From the NCBI RefSeq assembly GCF_000311985.1, contig NZ_HE978586.1:84913-148912 (forward strand): a stretch of 64,000 nucleotides of DNA, read 5' to 3'. Below the pieces are notes generated by a model. The model saw nothing but the letters and a program-made list of their open reading frames with translations, did no database searches and had not been told where the DNA came from. The position numbers were made by a program, and so were the translations under genes. The stretch is from Kallipyga massiliensis ph2. GTDB lineage: Bacteria; Bacillota; Clostridia; Tissierellales; Peptoniphilaceae. Positions 27,447 to 35,816 of this stretch are shown here, one piece after another (the first letter of the stretch is position 1; each line of letters starts with the position of its first letter).

Positions 27447-27779
27447 TCATTCTTCATACGTTTTTATATTTGTCCATGACCAATCGGAAGCGACAAGATA
27501 TAACTCGTCATATCTATCGAGCATGTCTGCATTTATTTCTTCAATGTTATTTTCAAAAGCTTTATTTTCATCCCAAGGGAAAAAATAAATTGCACCTACT
27601 TTATTTACCTTGTCAAAAGCTTTTTTCGCTTCATTTCCGACCAAGTAACTTCCTTTATCAATTAGCTCCCAAGAAAAAGTATGCCAAGTAAAATTTCCCG
27701 ACCCTCTAATTCTAAGATCTAAATCATTTTTAGAGATATCTTTTGCAAAGTGTTTTATCCATTCTTTTTCAAAATCCAT
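27447..27779 (-). CDS. DUF4275-like protein
   Basis: About 110 residues with WKHF-like start, then WHTFSWELI and a YFFPWDENKAFEN segment, which fits the DUF4275 pattern as I remember it; function unknown. The frame extends to a TTG at 27809; the ATG at 27779 with a nearby GGA seems likelier. AT-rich, inside the defence island, 50 bases before apeA in the same direction. Such small proteins can be immunity or accessory proteins, but nothing here shows that. Confidence 0.55.
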   Translation of the reverse strand: MDFEKEWIKHFAKDISKNDLDLRIRGSGNFTWHTFSWELIDKGSYLVGNEAKKAFDKVNKVGAIYFFPWDENKAFENNIEEINADMLDRYDELYLVASDWSWTNIKTYEE

Positions 27780-27856
27780 TGCAATATTCCGTAGTATTTT
27801 TATCTTCAACTTACTAAAGATTATTATATCAGATTAAATCAAATTTCTCATTTAAA

Positions 27857-27882
27857 AAGGTGCCGTATTTCTACGACACCTT
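27857..27882 (-). terminator. Terminator of the truncated gene at 27891
   Basis: AAGGTGCCGTA / TACGACACCTT stem (one wobble) with loop TTTC; followed by TTTTTAAA on the minus strand. Confidence 0.75.
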
Positions 27883-27890
27883 GGTTGATG

Positions 27891-28082
27891 CTATTCAATT
27901 TTACCAATCAAAGCCTCGTAATTTTTAACAAAGCTCTGATTAAACTTTATTAATTCCCCTAACATGTTTTTCATATCTGAGTGATACACCTTCTCATAAT
28001 TTTCATATCTATCTTGCGCTTCCTGGAAGGTGTCTCTCATGGCATCTAGTTCTTTAATAAGATCCTCAATGCCACCTAAACC
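27891..28082 (-). pseudogene. Truncated 3' end of an unknown gene, cut by an IS remnant
   Basis: About 63 in-frame codons reading GGIEDLIKELDAMRDTFQEA and ending KNYEALIGKIE then stop, with a proper terminator. The frame hits a stop just upstream, has no start signal, and the IS remnant begins 37 bases further on. It looks like the coiled-coil tail of a longer protein whose front was lost. Family not recognised. Confidence 0.45.
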
Positions 28083-28118
28083 TAAACACAGTTCTCATTC
28101 TTTTTCTAACAATACTTA

Positions 28119-28838
28119 TGTACATTTGTAAATGATGTGAGACCAAGAAGAAAAAAATATAGAGAGAAATCCTGTACAATGAAAGTGCTAAACAAACAAA
28201 GAAAGGATTCTCTCTATGTCTACCAGTATAACAAAAACTCAGCGCTATCTTCCACATACTTTAGAAACAAGATTTCATGCGATTAAAACGTATCGTTTAG
28301 GATATTCTGTCAACTTCGTTATTCGCCGCTACAAGATTTCAAAAGCCTCTCTTATGTGTGGGAATCGCCGCTTTGACGGCAGCCGAGAGTCACTAATGGA
28401 CCGTTCCCACCGAACGAAAAATCCACATCCTACTGCCCATACGGAAGAAAAAACCTGGATTCAAAATTTCATTCGATGAAATCCCACCATCTCTCTCATT
28501 GAACTCTACGCCAAGCTCAAATTTCAAAAGGGCTACCGCCGCCATCCGTCATTTCGGCTACCAACCCCAAACCATTCAAACCGATAACGGCTTTGAAGTC
28601 ACCGCAATGACAATGAGCGTTTTTATGCTCATCTCTCCTTCTACAGTGATGAAGACTTGATTCTACAAATGAAACGCTATCTCTACAAATCCAACCGACT
28701 ACCTATGCAGACGCTACAATGGCTAACGCCTATGGAAAAAAGAGCCCAATTACTGGCGGGCTAGCCCGCCAGTAATTAGGATAGCACACAGGGGATCTCA
28801 ACTTACTTTTTTGGTCTCACATTATTTACAAATATACA
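28119..28838 (+). mobile_element. IS remnant, copy A (twice internally deleted)
   Basis: The ends are imperfect inverted repeats (left TGTACATTTGTAAATGATG, then TGTGAGACCAA; right the same in reverse with a few changes). It is about 95 percent like copies B and C over shared parts. Transposase codons start at 28216. A nonsense TGA at 28477 and two internal deletions, both at short matching bases, remove most of the catalytic domain, though the TDNG segment (second Asp of a DDE enzyme) survives in another frame. No direct repeats flank it. The family is probably IS1202/ISNCY-like, judging from copy C. Confidence 0.8.
28216..28764 (+). pseudogene. Transposase remnant of IS copy A
   Basis: The first 87 codons give a double helix-turn-helix region (TRFHAIKTYRLGYSVNFVIR, YKISKASLM) identical in outline to copy C. 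A stop follows, and then deletion-scrambled pieces including a TDNG block and the C-terminal LPMQTLQWLTPMEKRAQLL. Not functional. Confidence 0.75.
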
Positions 28839-29669
28839 TACTTTTTGAAATATTTCTGTTAATACATCTAAGGTATCTTCTAATTTAATCTCTCCGACAT
28901 AAGGGTTATTTTGAAGGTAATTTTGCCAATACTGTTTAAGATAATCATCACTTGCTATATCTTCTAAAATTTCCTTGTAATCTGCTAAATCATCTAAAGA
29001 CTCTCTTTTTCTAGACGTATTTTCAATGGCTTGTTCTAAGGTTTTGAAGTTAATTTTATCCTTGTAAAGTTTGTACAGAAGATAAACATCATAAAAATCT
29101 CTCATTCTTGTTGTGGCAATGTTTCTTCTAATAATGGTTTCAATCTTTTCTGCCAGAATGGTTTCCAAAGGATAGGCCATGACTTCAACGTGTCCTTCAT
29201 CAAATATCAAAGGATATTCATAAATCATTTCCCTTGGGGTAATAGCATCGCCTGTTGTGATATCCATCTTCATGGGATTATTAATTCTTCCATAACGGGC
29301 TGAAAGGCGAATACGATAATTTTCATACTCATCACTTTCTCTAATTTCTCTTATCCCTTCAAAGACAAAGTCAATCCCATCTTGAACGTCAATGGCTAAA
29401 ATTTCTTTCACAATTTTAGTAATGTTTTCTTCTGTTAAAGCAATGCCTTTGACCGTTGCATCCATATCCATAGTAGTACGATTATCAATGCCAATAAGAG
29501 AAGAAATCAAAAGACCGCCCTTGATAATAAAAGAGTGTCGATAAGAAGATTTTTCTAATCTTTCTAGGACTCTTTCAAAAAAATACATTTGAAAGACTTC
29601 CTGTGGTTTTAAGTCTTTTATCTTTGCTAAATGTTTGATTTTCCCTTTTATTTGCTCGCTAGATCTCAT
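28803..29669 (-). CDS. abiEii: AbiEii-type nucleotidyltransferase toxin
   Basis: 288 residues. The nucleotidyltransferase signature is IIKGGLLISSLIG (48-60) followed by TMDMDAT, with catalytic Asp68 and Asp70. Family members modify tRNA 3' ends or other targets and stop growth during phage infection. Its ATG overlaps the stop of abiEi (ATGA). The last dozen residues (VCIFVNNVRPKK) are encoded by the terminal repeat of IS copy A, so the native C-terminus has been replaced. The catalytic core is intact. Confidence 0.87.
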   Translation of the reverse strand: MRSSEQIKGKIKHLAKIKDLKPQEVFQMYFFERVLERLEKSSYRHSFIIKGGLLISSLIGIDNRTTMDMDATVKGIALTEENITKIVKEILAIDVQDGIDFVFEGIREIRESDEYENYRIRLSARYGRINNPMKMDITTGDAITPREMIYEYPLIFDEGHVEVMAYPLETILAEKIETIIRRNIATTRMRDFYDVYLLYKLYKDKINFKTLEQAIENTSRKRESLDDLADYKEILEDIASDDYLKQYWQNYLQNNPYVGEIKLEDTLDVLTEIFQKVCIFVNNVRPKK

Positions 29670-30265
29670 ACCATCACCTCTAAATAACGTCGTATTTCTT
29701 CCTCAATTTTTAAAGCTCTAGCATGTTTAATAAGTTTTCTGGCGTTTATATTTCCTCCACCAAAATATTCTTTAATCGCTCCTGTAAAAATTTGAGAATC
29801 CATATTTTTTTGGTCTTTTACAATATCACAAATGGTTCGCTCGACATCATAAAGAATAATCTCTCCGCCAAGAGGGCTTATGCCTATTTCCCTGCCCAAC
29901 TCAAAAAGTTCTCTCTTTACATAATGAACGACTAGGTCAGAAAATCTATCTTTTAGTCTGGAAGCATTATAACCTTGAGGAACGGAAATATGAATCTGGG
30001 AAGGCACTCTATCAGCTAAATCATGAAAATAAAGGGCGGTATGGTAAGAATAAATCACTCGTTTGCTATTACTCTGGAGCAAGACATATTCATCAATTAT
30101 CTCATCTTTTAGGGCATAAACTCCATGGCTAACTCGGTCTATTTTATCTTCCTTAGCCAAATAAGATAGTCTATATCGCTCAATGCCTTTGGCTTCAGCC
30201 TCTCTTACAAAGATTAAGCCATTTTCATCGGATAATTTTTCTAGAAGTTCTTTTTCTTCATTCAT
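29666..30265 (-). CDS. abiEi: AbiEi-type antitoxin
   Basis: 199 residues: an N-terminal winged helix (GLIFVREAEAKGIERYRLSYLAKEDKIDRVSHGVYAL-like, split here by reading) and the AbiEi C-terminal domain with YHTALYFHDLADRVPSQIHISVPQG and the later VERTICDIV. It neutralises AbiEii and represses the operon. Overlaps abiEii by four bases. The promoter region upstream is occupied by the IS copy B remnant, which may alter expression. Confidence 0.88.
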   Translation of the reverse strand: MNEEKELLEKLSDENGLIFVREAEAKGIERYRLSYLAKEDKIDRVSHGVYALKDEIIDEYVLLQSNSKRVIYSYHTALYFHDLADRVPSQIHISVPQGYNASRLKDRFSDLVVHYVKRELFELGREIGISPLGGEIILYDVERTICDIVKDQKNMDSQIFTGAIKEYFGGGNINARKLIKHARALKIEEEIRRYLEVMV

Positions 30266-30312
30266 TATTGTCTCCCTACTTTCCTCTTTCGCGCTTTAAT
30301 TATACATTATTA

Positions 30313-30718
30313 ACGCACGTTTGTAAAGATGAGCCTTTCAATGAGGGAGATATTTGGATTTCGCCGAATGAAATTTTGAATCCAGGTTTTTTCTTCCGTA
30401 TGGGCAGTAGGATGCGGACTTTTCGGTCGGTGGGAACGGTCCATTAGTGACTCTCGGCTGCCGTCAAAGCGGCGATTCCCACGCATAAGAGAGGCTTTTG
30501 AGATCTTGTAACGGCGAATAACGAAGTTGACAGAATATCCTAAACGATACGTTTTAACCGCATGAAATCTTGTTTCTAAAGGATGTGGAAGATAGCACTG
30601 AGTTTTTATTATACTGGTAGACATAGAGAGAATCCTTTCTTTGTTTGTGCACTTTCATTGTACAGGATTTCTCTCTATATATTTTTCTTCTTGGTCTCAC
30701 ATCAATTGTATCTCTACA
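30313..30718 (-). mobile_element. IS remnant, copy B (5' part only)
   Basis: The left end (TGTAGAGATACAATTGATG, then TGTGAGACCAA) is at 30718 reading leftwards, and the transposase start is ATG 30624 with codons matching copies A and C up to the RRNP block. After about 30330 the similarity stops. The last 20 bases, with TTTGTAAAGATGAG, may be a degenerate right end, which would make this a 406-bp internally deleted element. It faces copy A across the abiE pair. Confidence 0.75.
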
Positions 30719-31047
30719 GTCAACTAAAGTCTTTCATCAAAATTCGGCCTTTATTGCCATAATAATAAACAAATAGGGGCGTATTACTTCGGTTTACGTT
30801 TGAAGAGTTAGATTGGTCCAGCTCTTTTTAATTTAACAATAATCCCATAAACAAATAAGACTAGTTCTGAACTCTCCCCTGCCACAATACTCAGGGGTTT
30901 GTTTTTTTGAACTAGTCTTTTATTTTCTAATATTATTCTTGCTTCCCAGTGGTTAGCCACATTTTTTAGTATCAAAACAGCATCATAAACCACTCGCACC
31001 CTTAAAATAGTCAGTAAAATCAAGGGTTACAAAATTTCAGAACCTAA
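30719..31047. other. 329-base intergenic stretch with a nested hairpin
   Basis: No convincing gene. A frame of 71 codons at 30808-31023 (minus) has no ribosome-binding site and mostly follows a hairpin sequence. The notable element is the nested inverted repeat at 30857-30919. Confidence 0.5.
30857..30919 (+). terminator. Nested hairpin with long T-run
   Basis: Outer arms AAGACTAGTTC (30857-30867) and GAACTAGTCTT (30909-30919) are perfect complements. Inside lies CCCCTG / CAGGGG with an 11-base T-rich run. The inner part is a plus-strand terminator; the outer arms could compete with it. Confidence 0.5.
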
Positions 31048-31207
31048 CCCATTCAGCGACAAAATAAAAAGAATGCTCCCTATTCAGTCGCATTCTTTTT
31101 ATTTTTCTGCAGAAGGGTTTCCATCCATTTATACTGCGGTGCTTCGCACCTTGATAAATGATGGAAAACGTAAAAAATATTGCTCGCAATATTTTTTACT
31201 CCCATTC
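31048..31207. repeat. 160-bp direct repeat, copy 1 (guaA 3' end duplicate)
   Basis: Matches 35657-35816 over 160 bases with 8 mismatches and no gap. It ends with ACTCCCATTC, which on the minus strand is the last guaA codons plus a stop (TAA here, TGA in the real gene). It holds three hairpins: AAAATAAAAAGAATG-type arms, a GGTGCTTCGCACC hairpin inside longer arms, and AATATTGC/GCAATATT. It looks like an attachment-site scar of an element that integrates at guaA. Confidence 0.8.
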
Positions 31208-31368
31208 TTCTTTTCCAAATGTACGATATATACCAAACCGTTCAAAATACTAGATTCTGTTTTTTAGAGTATTACTAAATCCACCTAATTATAGGACGTT
31301 TTAAGATTTTTAGTCCCGTCCCAGTCCCAGTACCGGATAAATGAATAAACTTTATATACCAAGTTTGT

Positions 31369-33036
31369 TTATTTGACCTTAGCTATTAAATCCATTACTC
31401 TAGCCTTTATATTTTCTAATTCAATTGATAATTGCTGTTTAGCTGTTGGTGTTATAATTGAAGTATGACCAACTGCATCTCTAACAGGTTTATATATGTC
31501 GGATGAGCGACTCAACGCAGGATCTTTATTTTTATCTGATGCCTTATCGATAAAATTTGACAAATATTTCATATCAAGATAGTAAATATCTTCCATTGAT
31601 TCCCTTATATCATAACTAATATTTGCTCTTCCTTTATTCTCTTTTTCTCTTTTCTTCCATTTACTAGCTTCTTTGGTTGCTTCATCGGATAACTCCATTT
31701 TATTATGAATTATATATTTTCTTAAGAGATTCTCAGCTATAAAACATTCTACATACGATGGAATATTATATTCCGATTCAGTAGATAAAGATTTAACCCA
31801 CTCGTCAACAAGTTGATTTTTCTTAATATTTTTATAATCACTATTTTGTTTGTGAGTTTCTTTCATTTCCTTGATAGTTGTATTAAATAATTCCTGAGCT
31901 TTTCTCTTTTTCGGTGTAATCTTCATATTATCGGGATCACCATCATCTCCTTTTTCACGCCTTAAATCATCCCAATCATCAATTATAATTTTAAATAATC
32001 TTTCAACTTCATTAAGAAGTAATTTATAATTATGATTATCAGAAATAATTCCTTCTCTACTGCTTGTGAATATATCTTGTGTATCACCTGAATCCAAATC
32101 ATCAAAATGAATTTGACCATATACATAATTTTCAACGATTCTAGAAGTTGGGGTGTGTCTCAGTATATCTTTCTCCCTTAGTCTTCCGTTTACAAAAAGA
32201 TCAATCGTTAACTTTTCTTGTGTGCCTCGAATTTTAAGTTTTGATGGTTTGTTAACTGATGCTATATAACCTTTAATATTAATATCTGATTTTAATATTT
32301 TTTTCTCAATATCTGAAGATAATTGATTAATAAATGGATCTTCTATATTATTTATTATCCAAATAAATTGGGTATCTTCTGCTAAGCTCTTCAACATTTC
32401 TTCATCAATTTTTTCGCCATTAACATATATATTAAAATTTTCATCTAATAACGAAAATCTAAAATATAACGCTACTGACTTTTTAATATAATCAACAGTA
32501 TTAGTTATCACTTCGTTAACACTTTCGAAGAAAATATAAGTTCCTTTTTCTAATTTATTTAGTGATGTTAGATCATCAGATGTAAGGTTCTCAAGTACAT
32601 ACTCCTGCGAGTTTAAATCATCGTTAATTGCTTCATCTAAGCTAGAATTATCAATAACACCTCCTACATAATCAGTTTCTTTTGTTTTAGATGCTACATG
32701 GATTCTCTGAGCACAAGATAATAAAGCCAATTTTCCTATGCCTTTTCTTCCTATAAAAGGTCTCCCACTTTCCGTCTTATAATCACCATTTTTTCTTTTT
32801 GAATAACCAATTTTCAAAAATTTATTTTGAAAATCCTCGTATGTCATGCCAGTGCCATCATCTATAATTTCCATAGAATTATTATTTTTATTGATATTTA
32901 TCCACACATTTTTAGCATCTGCATCCCATGAATTTGATATAGCCTCACCTAATATTGTTATAATGTTTCTATATAAATTTCTACCTAAGTGATTTAACAC
33001 GCTTAATGAAATATTAAAAGTAAAATTATTTTTCAT
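31369..33036 (-). CDS. GHKL/MORC-type ATPase with HEPN-like C-terminus
   Basis: 555 residues. The Bergerat ATP-binding fold is clear: EAISNSWDADA (31-41), IIDDGTGM (57-64), and GRKGIGKLAL (96-105). A transducer-like domain follows. A helical C-terminal region (about 400-555) ends in YKPVRDAVGHTSIIT, where R519-x4-H524 resembles the RNase motif of HEPN domains, Swt1-like. MutL/MORC-type ATPases paired with DNA methylases are known from restriction systems, and here the C5 methyltransferase gene ends 9 bases upstream. The HEPN reading is an inference. The ATPase part is sure. Confidence 0.8.
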   Translation of the reverse strand: MKNNFTFNISLSVLNHLGRNLYRNIITILGEAISNSWDADAKNVWININKNNNSMEIIDDGTGMTYEDFQNKFLKIGYSKRKNGDYKTESGRPFIGRKGIGKLALLSCAQRIHVASKTKETDYVGGVIDNSSLDEAINDDLNSQEYVLENLTSDDLTSLNKLEKGTYIFFESVNEVITNTVDYIKKSVALYFRFSLLDENFNIYVNGEKIDEEMLKSLAEDTQFIWIINNIEDPFINQLSSDIEKKILKSDINIKGYIASVNKPSKLKIRGTQEKLTIDLFVNGRLREKDILRHTPTSRIVENYVYGQIHFDDLDSGDTQDIFTSSREGIISDNHNYKLLLNEVERLFKIIIDDWDDLRREKGDDGDPDNMKITPKKRKAQELFNTTIKEMKETHKQNSDYKNIKKNQLVDEWVKSLSTESEYNIPSYVECFIAENLLRKYIIHNKMELSDEATKEASKWKKREKENKGRANISYDIRESMEDIYYLDMKYLSNFIDKASDKNKDPALSRSSDIYKPVRDAVGHTSIITPTAKQQLSIELENIKARVMDLIAKVK

Positions 33037-33045
33037 TTTATTTTC

Positions 33046-34080
33046 TCACTTTCTTTTTTCATAACTTGATATTATACTCAAGCCTATAATTTCTCCTAAT
33101 CTGGGTGGAACAGCGTTCCCTATGTGTCTAGCTATATTTTTTAATATAACCTTACTATCTTTGGGGACAAATGAATATGAATTAGGGAAAGTTTGTAATA
33201 GTGACCCTTCTCTAAGTGTTAATGCTCTGTCTTGCTCTGGATGACCAAATCTTCCGGTGCCATATCCTATAAATTGTGTTGTAATAGTCGGTGATACTTC
33301 ATCCCATTTCATCCTACCATAAACAGAAGAATAAGAACGACCAGTTTCTTTTTTATGGCAATTCAATATTAAATTTTGAGGCCAATCTCTCCATGTTCCA
33401 CCAGGAACAGAATGTCGAATTCTTTGTAGATTTTTTGGGGATAGGGCCGATGTTACGTGTAAATTATCATAATTGTTAATTTCACCCGCTCCAATTTTAG
33501 GTAAATTATATATTGCATCTCTAACTGTAACAGGAATTTTATGAGTAGGTTCAATAAAATTAATCTTCATACCTCTTGAAGCTATAAGCAATAATCTTTT
33601 CCTTCGTTGAGGTACACCATAATCTGCAGCATTAACAATTTTATAATCAATATTATAATTACAATTTTTCAATGTATCTATAAAGTCATTAAAGACTTCT
33701 TCTTTTAGTAACTCTGGCACATTTTCCATAGAAACTATATCAGGTTTAACTTCATTAATTAAACGACCAAATTGATAAAGTAAGCTCCAATCCTTATGTT
33801 TTTTTCTATTACTTTTATCTTTTTGATGCATAGAAAAAGGCTGACACGGAGCACATCCAGTTAATATTTTTATATCATATCCAAAAAATAATTCTTCTAT
33901 CTCTTTTGCAGTTATATCTTCTATGTTCTTATTAATAAATTTTGCGTTATTATTATGTGTATATGAATATTCGCATGTTTTATCTAAATCAAATCCGGCA
34001 ATTACATTAATACCAGATTTTTCAAGACCGCATGTTAATCCTCCTATACCGCAAAATAAATCAATAGCTCCATATCTCAT
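33046..34080 (-). CDS. dcm: DNA (cytosine-5) methyltransferase
   Basis: 344 residues. All core motifs are visible: FCGIGGLTCGLE (9-20), the catalytic Cys79 in PCQPFS, the ENV motif in SMENVPEL, QRRKRLLLIA, and the C-terminal RHIGNAVPP. It methylates cytosine in a short site set by the region between about 200 and 290. It precedes the GHKL ATPase by 9 bases, in the same direction, so the two form an operon, probably a MORC-type restriction-modification unit. No separate endonuclease gene is visible. Confidence 0.95.
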   Translation of the reverse strand: MRYGAIDLFCGIGGLTCGLEKSGINVIAGFDLDKTCEYSYTHNNNAKFINKNIEDITAKEIEELFFGYDIKILTGCAPCQPFSMHQKDKSNRKKHKDWSLLYQFGRLINEVKPDIVSMENVPELLKEEVFNDFIDTLKNCNYNIDYKIVNAADYGVPQRRKRLLLIASRGMKINFIEPTHKIPVTVRDAIYNLPKIGAGEINNYDNLHVTSALSPKNLQRIRHSVPGGTWRDWPQNLILNCHKKETGRSYSSVYGRMKWDEVSPTITTQFIGYGTGRFGHPEQDRALTLREGSLLQTFPNSYSFVPKDSKVILKNIARHIGNAVPPRLGEIIGLSIISSYEKRK

Positions 34081-34246
34081 AAATACCTCCTTATTCTTAA
34101 AAACACACTTATATTTATAGTATTTAATAAGGAATTTCTATTGGTTGATTGTAAAATCAAGTTGAACATGTAATATGAAAAGTCTATAAAGAATCCCTTT
34201 GGTAGAATGTAAGTGATTAAAGCTTCATTCACAAGAAGGACTCCCT

Positions 34247-34525
34247 ATGGGCCACTTACATTCTACTACAACTGAACACAGGAAGGGACATCATCTTACC
34301 TTTGAGAACCGAGTTTTGATCCAAATACGCCTCAAAGATGGCTGGAGTCCTAACAGAATCGCCCAGGAGATCGGCTGTGCGCCTAACACCGTCCGCAACG
34401 AGATCAAGCGTGGAACAGTGGCACTTTATAAAGGAAATCTCCTCCGCTACAAAACCACCGCAGGAGAAGCCGCCTACAAAGAGAACCTCAAAGCGTGCTG
34501 CCGACACTATGATTTTCTTTTTTAG
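34247..34525 (+). mobile_element. IS30-family transposase fragment
   Basis: The 92-codon frame begins MGHLHSTTTEHRKGHHLTFE and continues with a helix-turn-helix (IQIRLKDGWSPNRIAQEIGCAPNTVRNEIKRG), as at the start of IS30-type transposases. Similarity breaks after NLKACCRHYD, and the DDE domain is absent. Only the 5' end of the element is left, so it is inert. Confidence 0.8.
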
Positions 34526-34542
34526 AAAGGTGACTTAAAGTA

Positions 34543-35409
34543 ATGAATAAAATAGAGAAGAATAAGCTTACAATACCAATCTATCTTAATACTAAAATAG
34601 TTTTTGATATGTTAGCTACAATTGAAGATGGCTTTGCAGATGTTAAAAATATCCAAACTTCAAAAAATAAAAATCAAGTAAATGATATAGAAACAAATAT
34701 AGGCACTAACAATCTATTTGCGTTTTTGAATATAGGAGTTCGTGGAAATCATAAAGGTACATCAAATGATGGAGAAACTATTATTCAAGAAAGAACGCAC
34801 ACTCCAGTTTCTTTGTTCCAGCAACTAAAAGAACAATTGGAGTATGCAAAGTTTATTAATCGTGATATTAATAACTTAAATATTGGAGATTTTGTTGAAG
34901 TTCAAGGAACTCTGAAAAACAATCCAGTTATTGATATGTTATCTGGATTCAAAGAAATTATAACTTTAGCAAACTTATTTACTGATAACAAGCCTAAAAA
35001 TAATAAAAACAGAAAAGAAGATGTGTTGACAGATAAAAGGCTAAACGCCCAAATAGATGGTTTAATTAAAGGTCTCCAAGCAGATGGAAAAAAAGATATA
35101 ATTTGTGAAGCGGACAAAATTAATATTATTCTTCCAACAGATGAAAATTATTTTTTAAATAATAATATGAGCGAAGTTACTGATGGAAACTATAAAATAT
35201 TAGGTAAAGTTATACAGATTTGCATGGAATACGGTGAAATAAGCCTACTTAGGAATACTGTTTTTTCCAAGCTTCAATTAGATAAAATGAATGAATTTAA
35301 AAACTTATTTTCTGATCCATCTTTAACTCAATTTGTTGGTGAAGGTGGAATTAAAACTGTAATAAGTGCACCAGTTATTATGGTAATACCTATTGCAATA
35401 TATATTTAA
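34543..35409 (+). CDS. Second DUF6414-like protein
   Basis: 288 residues sharing the outline of the protein at 20259-21098: an N-terminal IPIYLNTKIVFDMLATIEDGF, a Thr/Asn-rich NIGTNNLFAFLNIGVRGN segment, a helix HTPVSLFQQLKEQLEYAKFI, and a later NNNMSEVTDGNYKILGKVIQ. The C-terminal 20 residues are hydrophobic (ISAPVIMVIPIAIYI). No catalytic motif seen. AAAGGTGA lies 9 bases before the ATG; a good terminator follows. It has its own strand, opposite to the GHKL-Dcm pair, separated from it by the IS30 fragment. Function unknown; defence inferred from place. Confidence 0.62.
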   Translation: MNKIEKNKLTIPIYLNTKIVFDMLATIEDGFADVKNIQTSKNKNQVNDIETNIGTNNLFAFLNIGVRGNHKGTSNDGETIIQERTHTPVSLFQQLKEQLEYAKFINRDINNLNIGDFVEVQGTLKNNPVIDMLSGFKEIITLANLFTDNKPKNNKNRKEDVLTDKRLNAQIDGLIKGLQADGKKDIICEADKINIILPTDENYFLNNNMSEVTDGNYKILGKVIQICMEYGEISLLRNTVFSKLQLDKMNEFKNLFSDPSLTQFVGEGGIKTVISAPVIMVIPIAIYI

Positions 35410-35488
35410 CTCCAATATTTTTGATTAAATGAAATTAAGTTAATTTGACTATTCTTTAGAGAAAAGAATCATTAAATTTAACGCAAAA

Positions 35489-35521
35489 AGACCGTAGCTT
35501 TAAACTACGGTCTAGTTTTTT
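35489..35521 (+). terminator. Terminator of the second DUF6414-like gene
   Basis: AGACCGTAG / CTACGGTCT perfect 9-bp stem followed by TAGTTTTTTG. Confidence 0.85.
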
Positions 35522-35656
35522 GTCCTCATGTAAACCACTTGGAACTATTATTCAGTTTATTCTTTTTTACAAATGTTCCCATTTTAATCTCAGTTACAGT
35601 TTTTCATCTTCTGTAACCTTTGAATTTACATTAGTTTTAATTTTTTTGCTACTACT

Positions 35657-35816
35657 CCCATTCAGCGACAAAATAAAAAGAATCATCCCTATTCGGTCGC
35701 ATTCTTTTTATTTTGCTGCAGAAGGGTTTCCATCCATTTATACTGCGGTGCTTCGCACCTGGATAAATGGTGGAAAACATAAAAAATATTGCTCGCAATA
35801 TTTTTCACTCCCATTC
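35657..35816. repeat. 160-bp direct repeat, copy 2 (at the guaA 3' end)
   Basis: 95 percent identical to 31048-31207. It is bounded on both sides by ACTCCCATTC (35654-35663 and 35807-35816); the right one is the guaA stop region. It includes the guaA terminator hairpins. The double core fits tandem or repeated site-specific insertion at guaA. Confidence 0.8.

Noticed and set aside
30808-31023. 71-codon minus frame in the intergenic stretch
   Set aside because: No RBS, and much of it is the nested hairpin.
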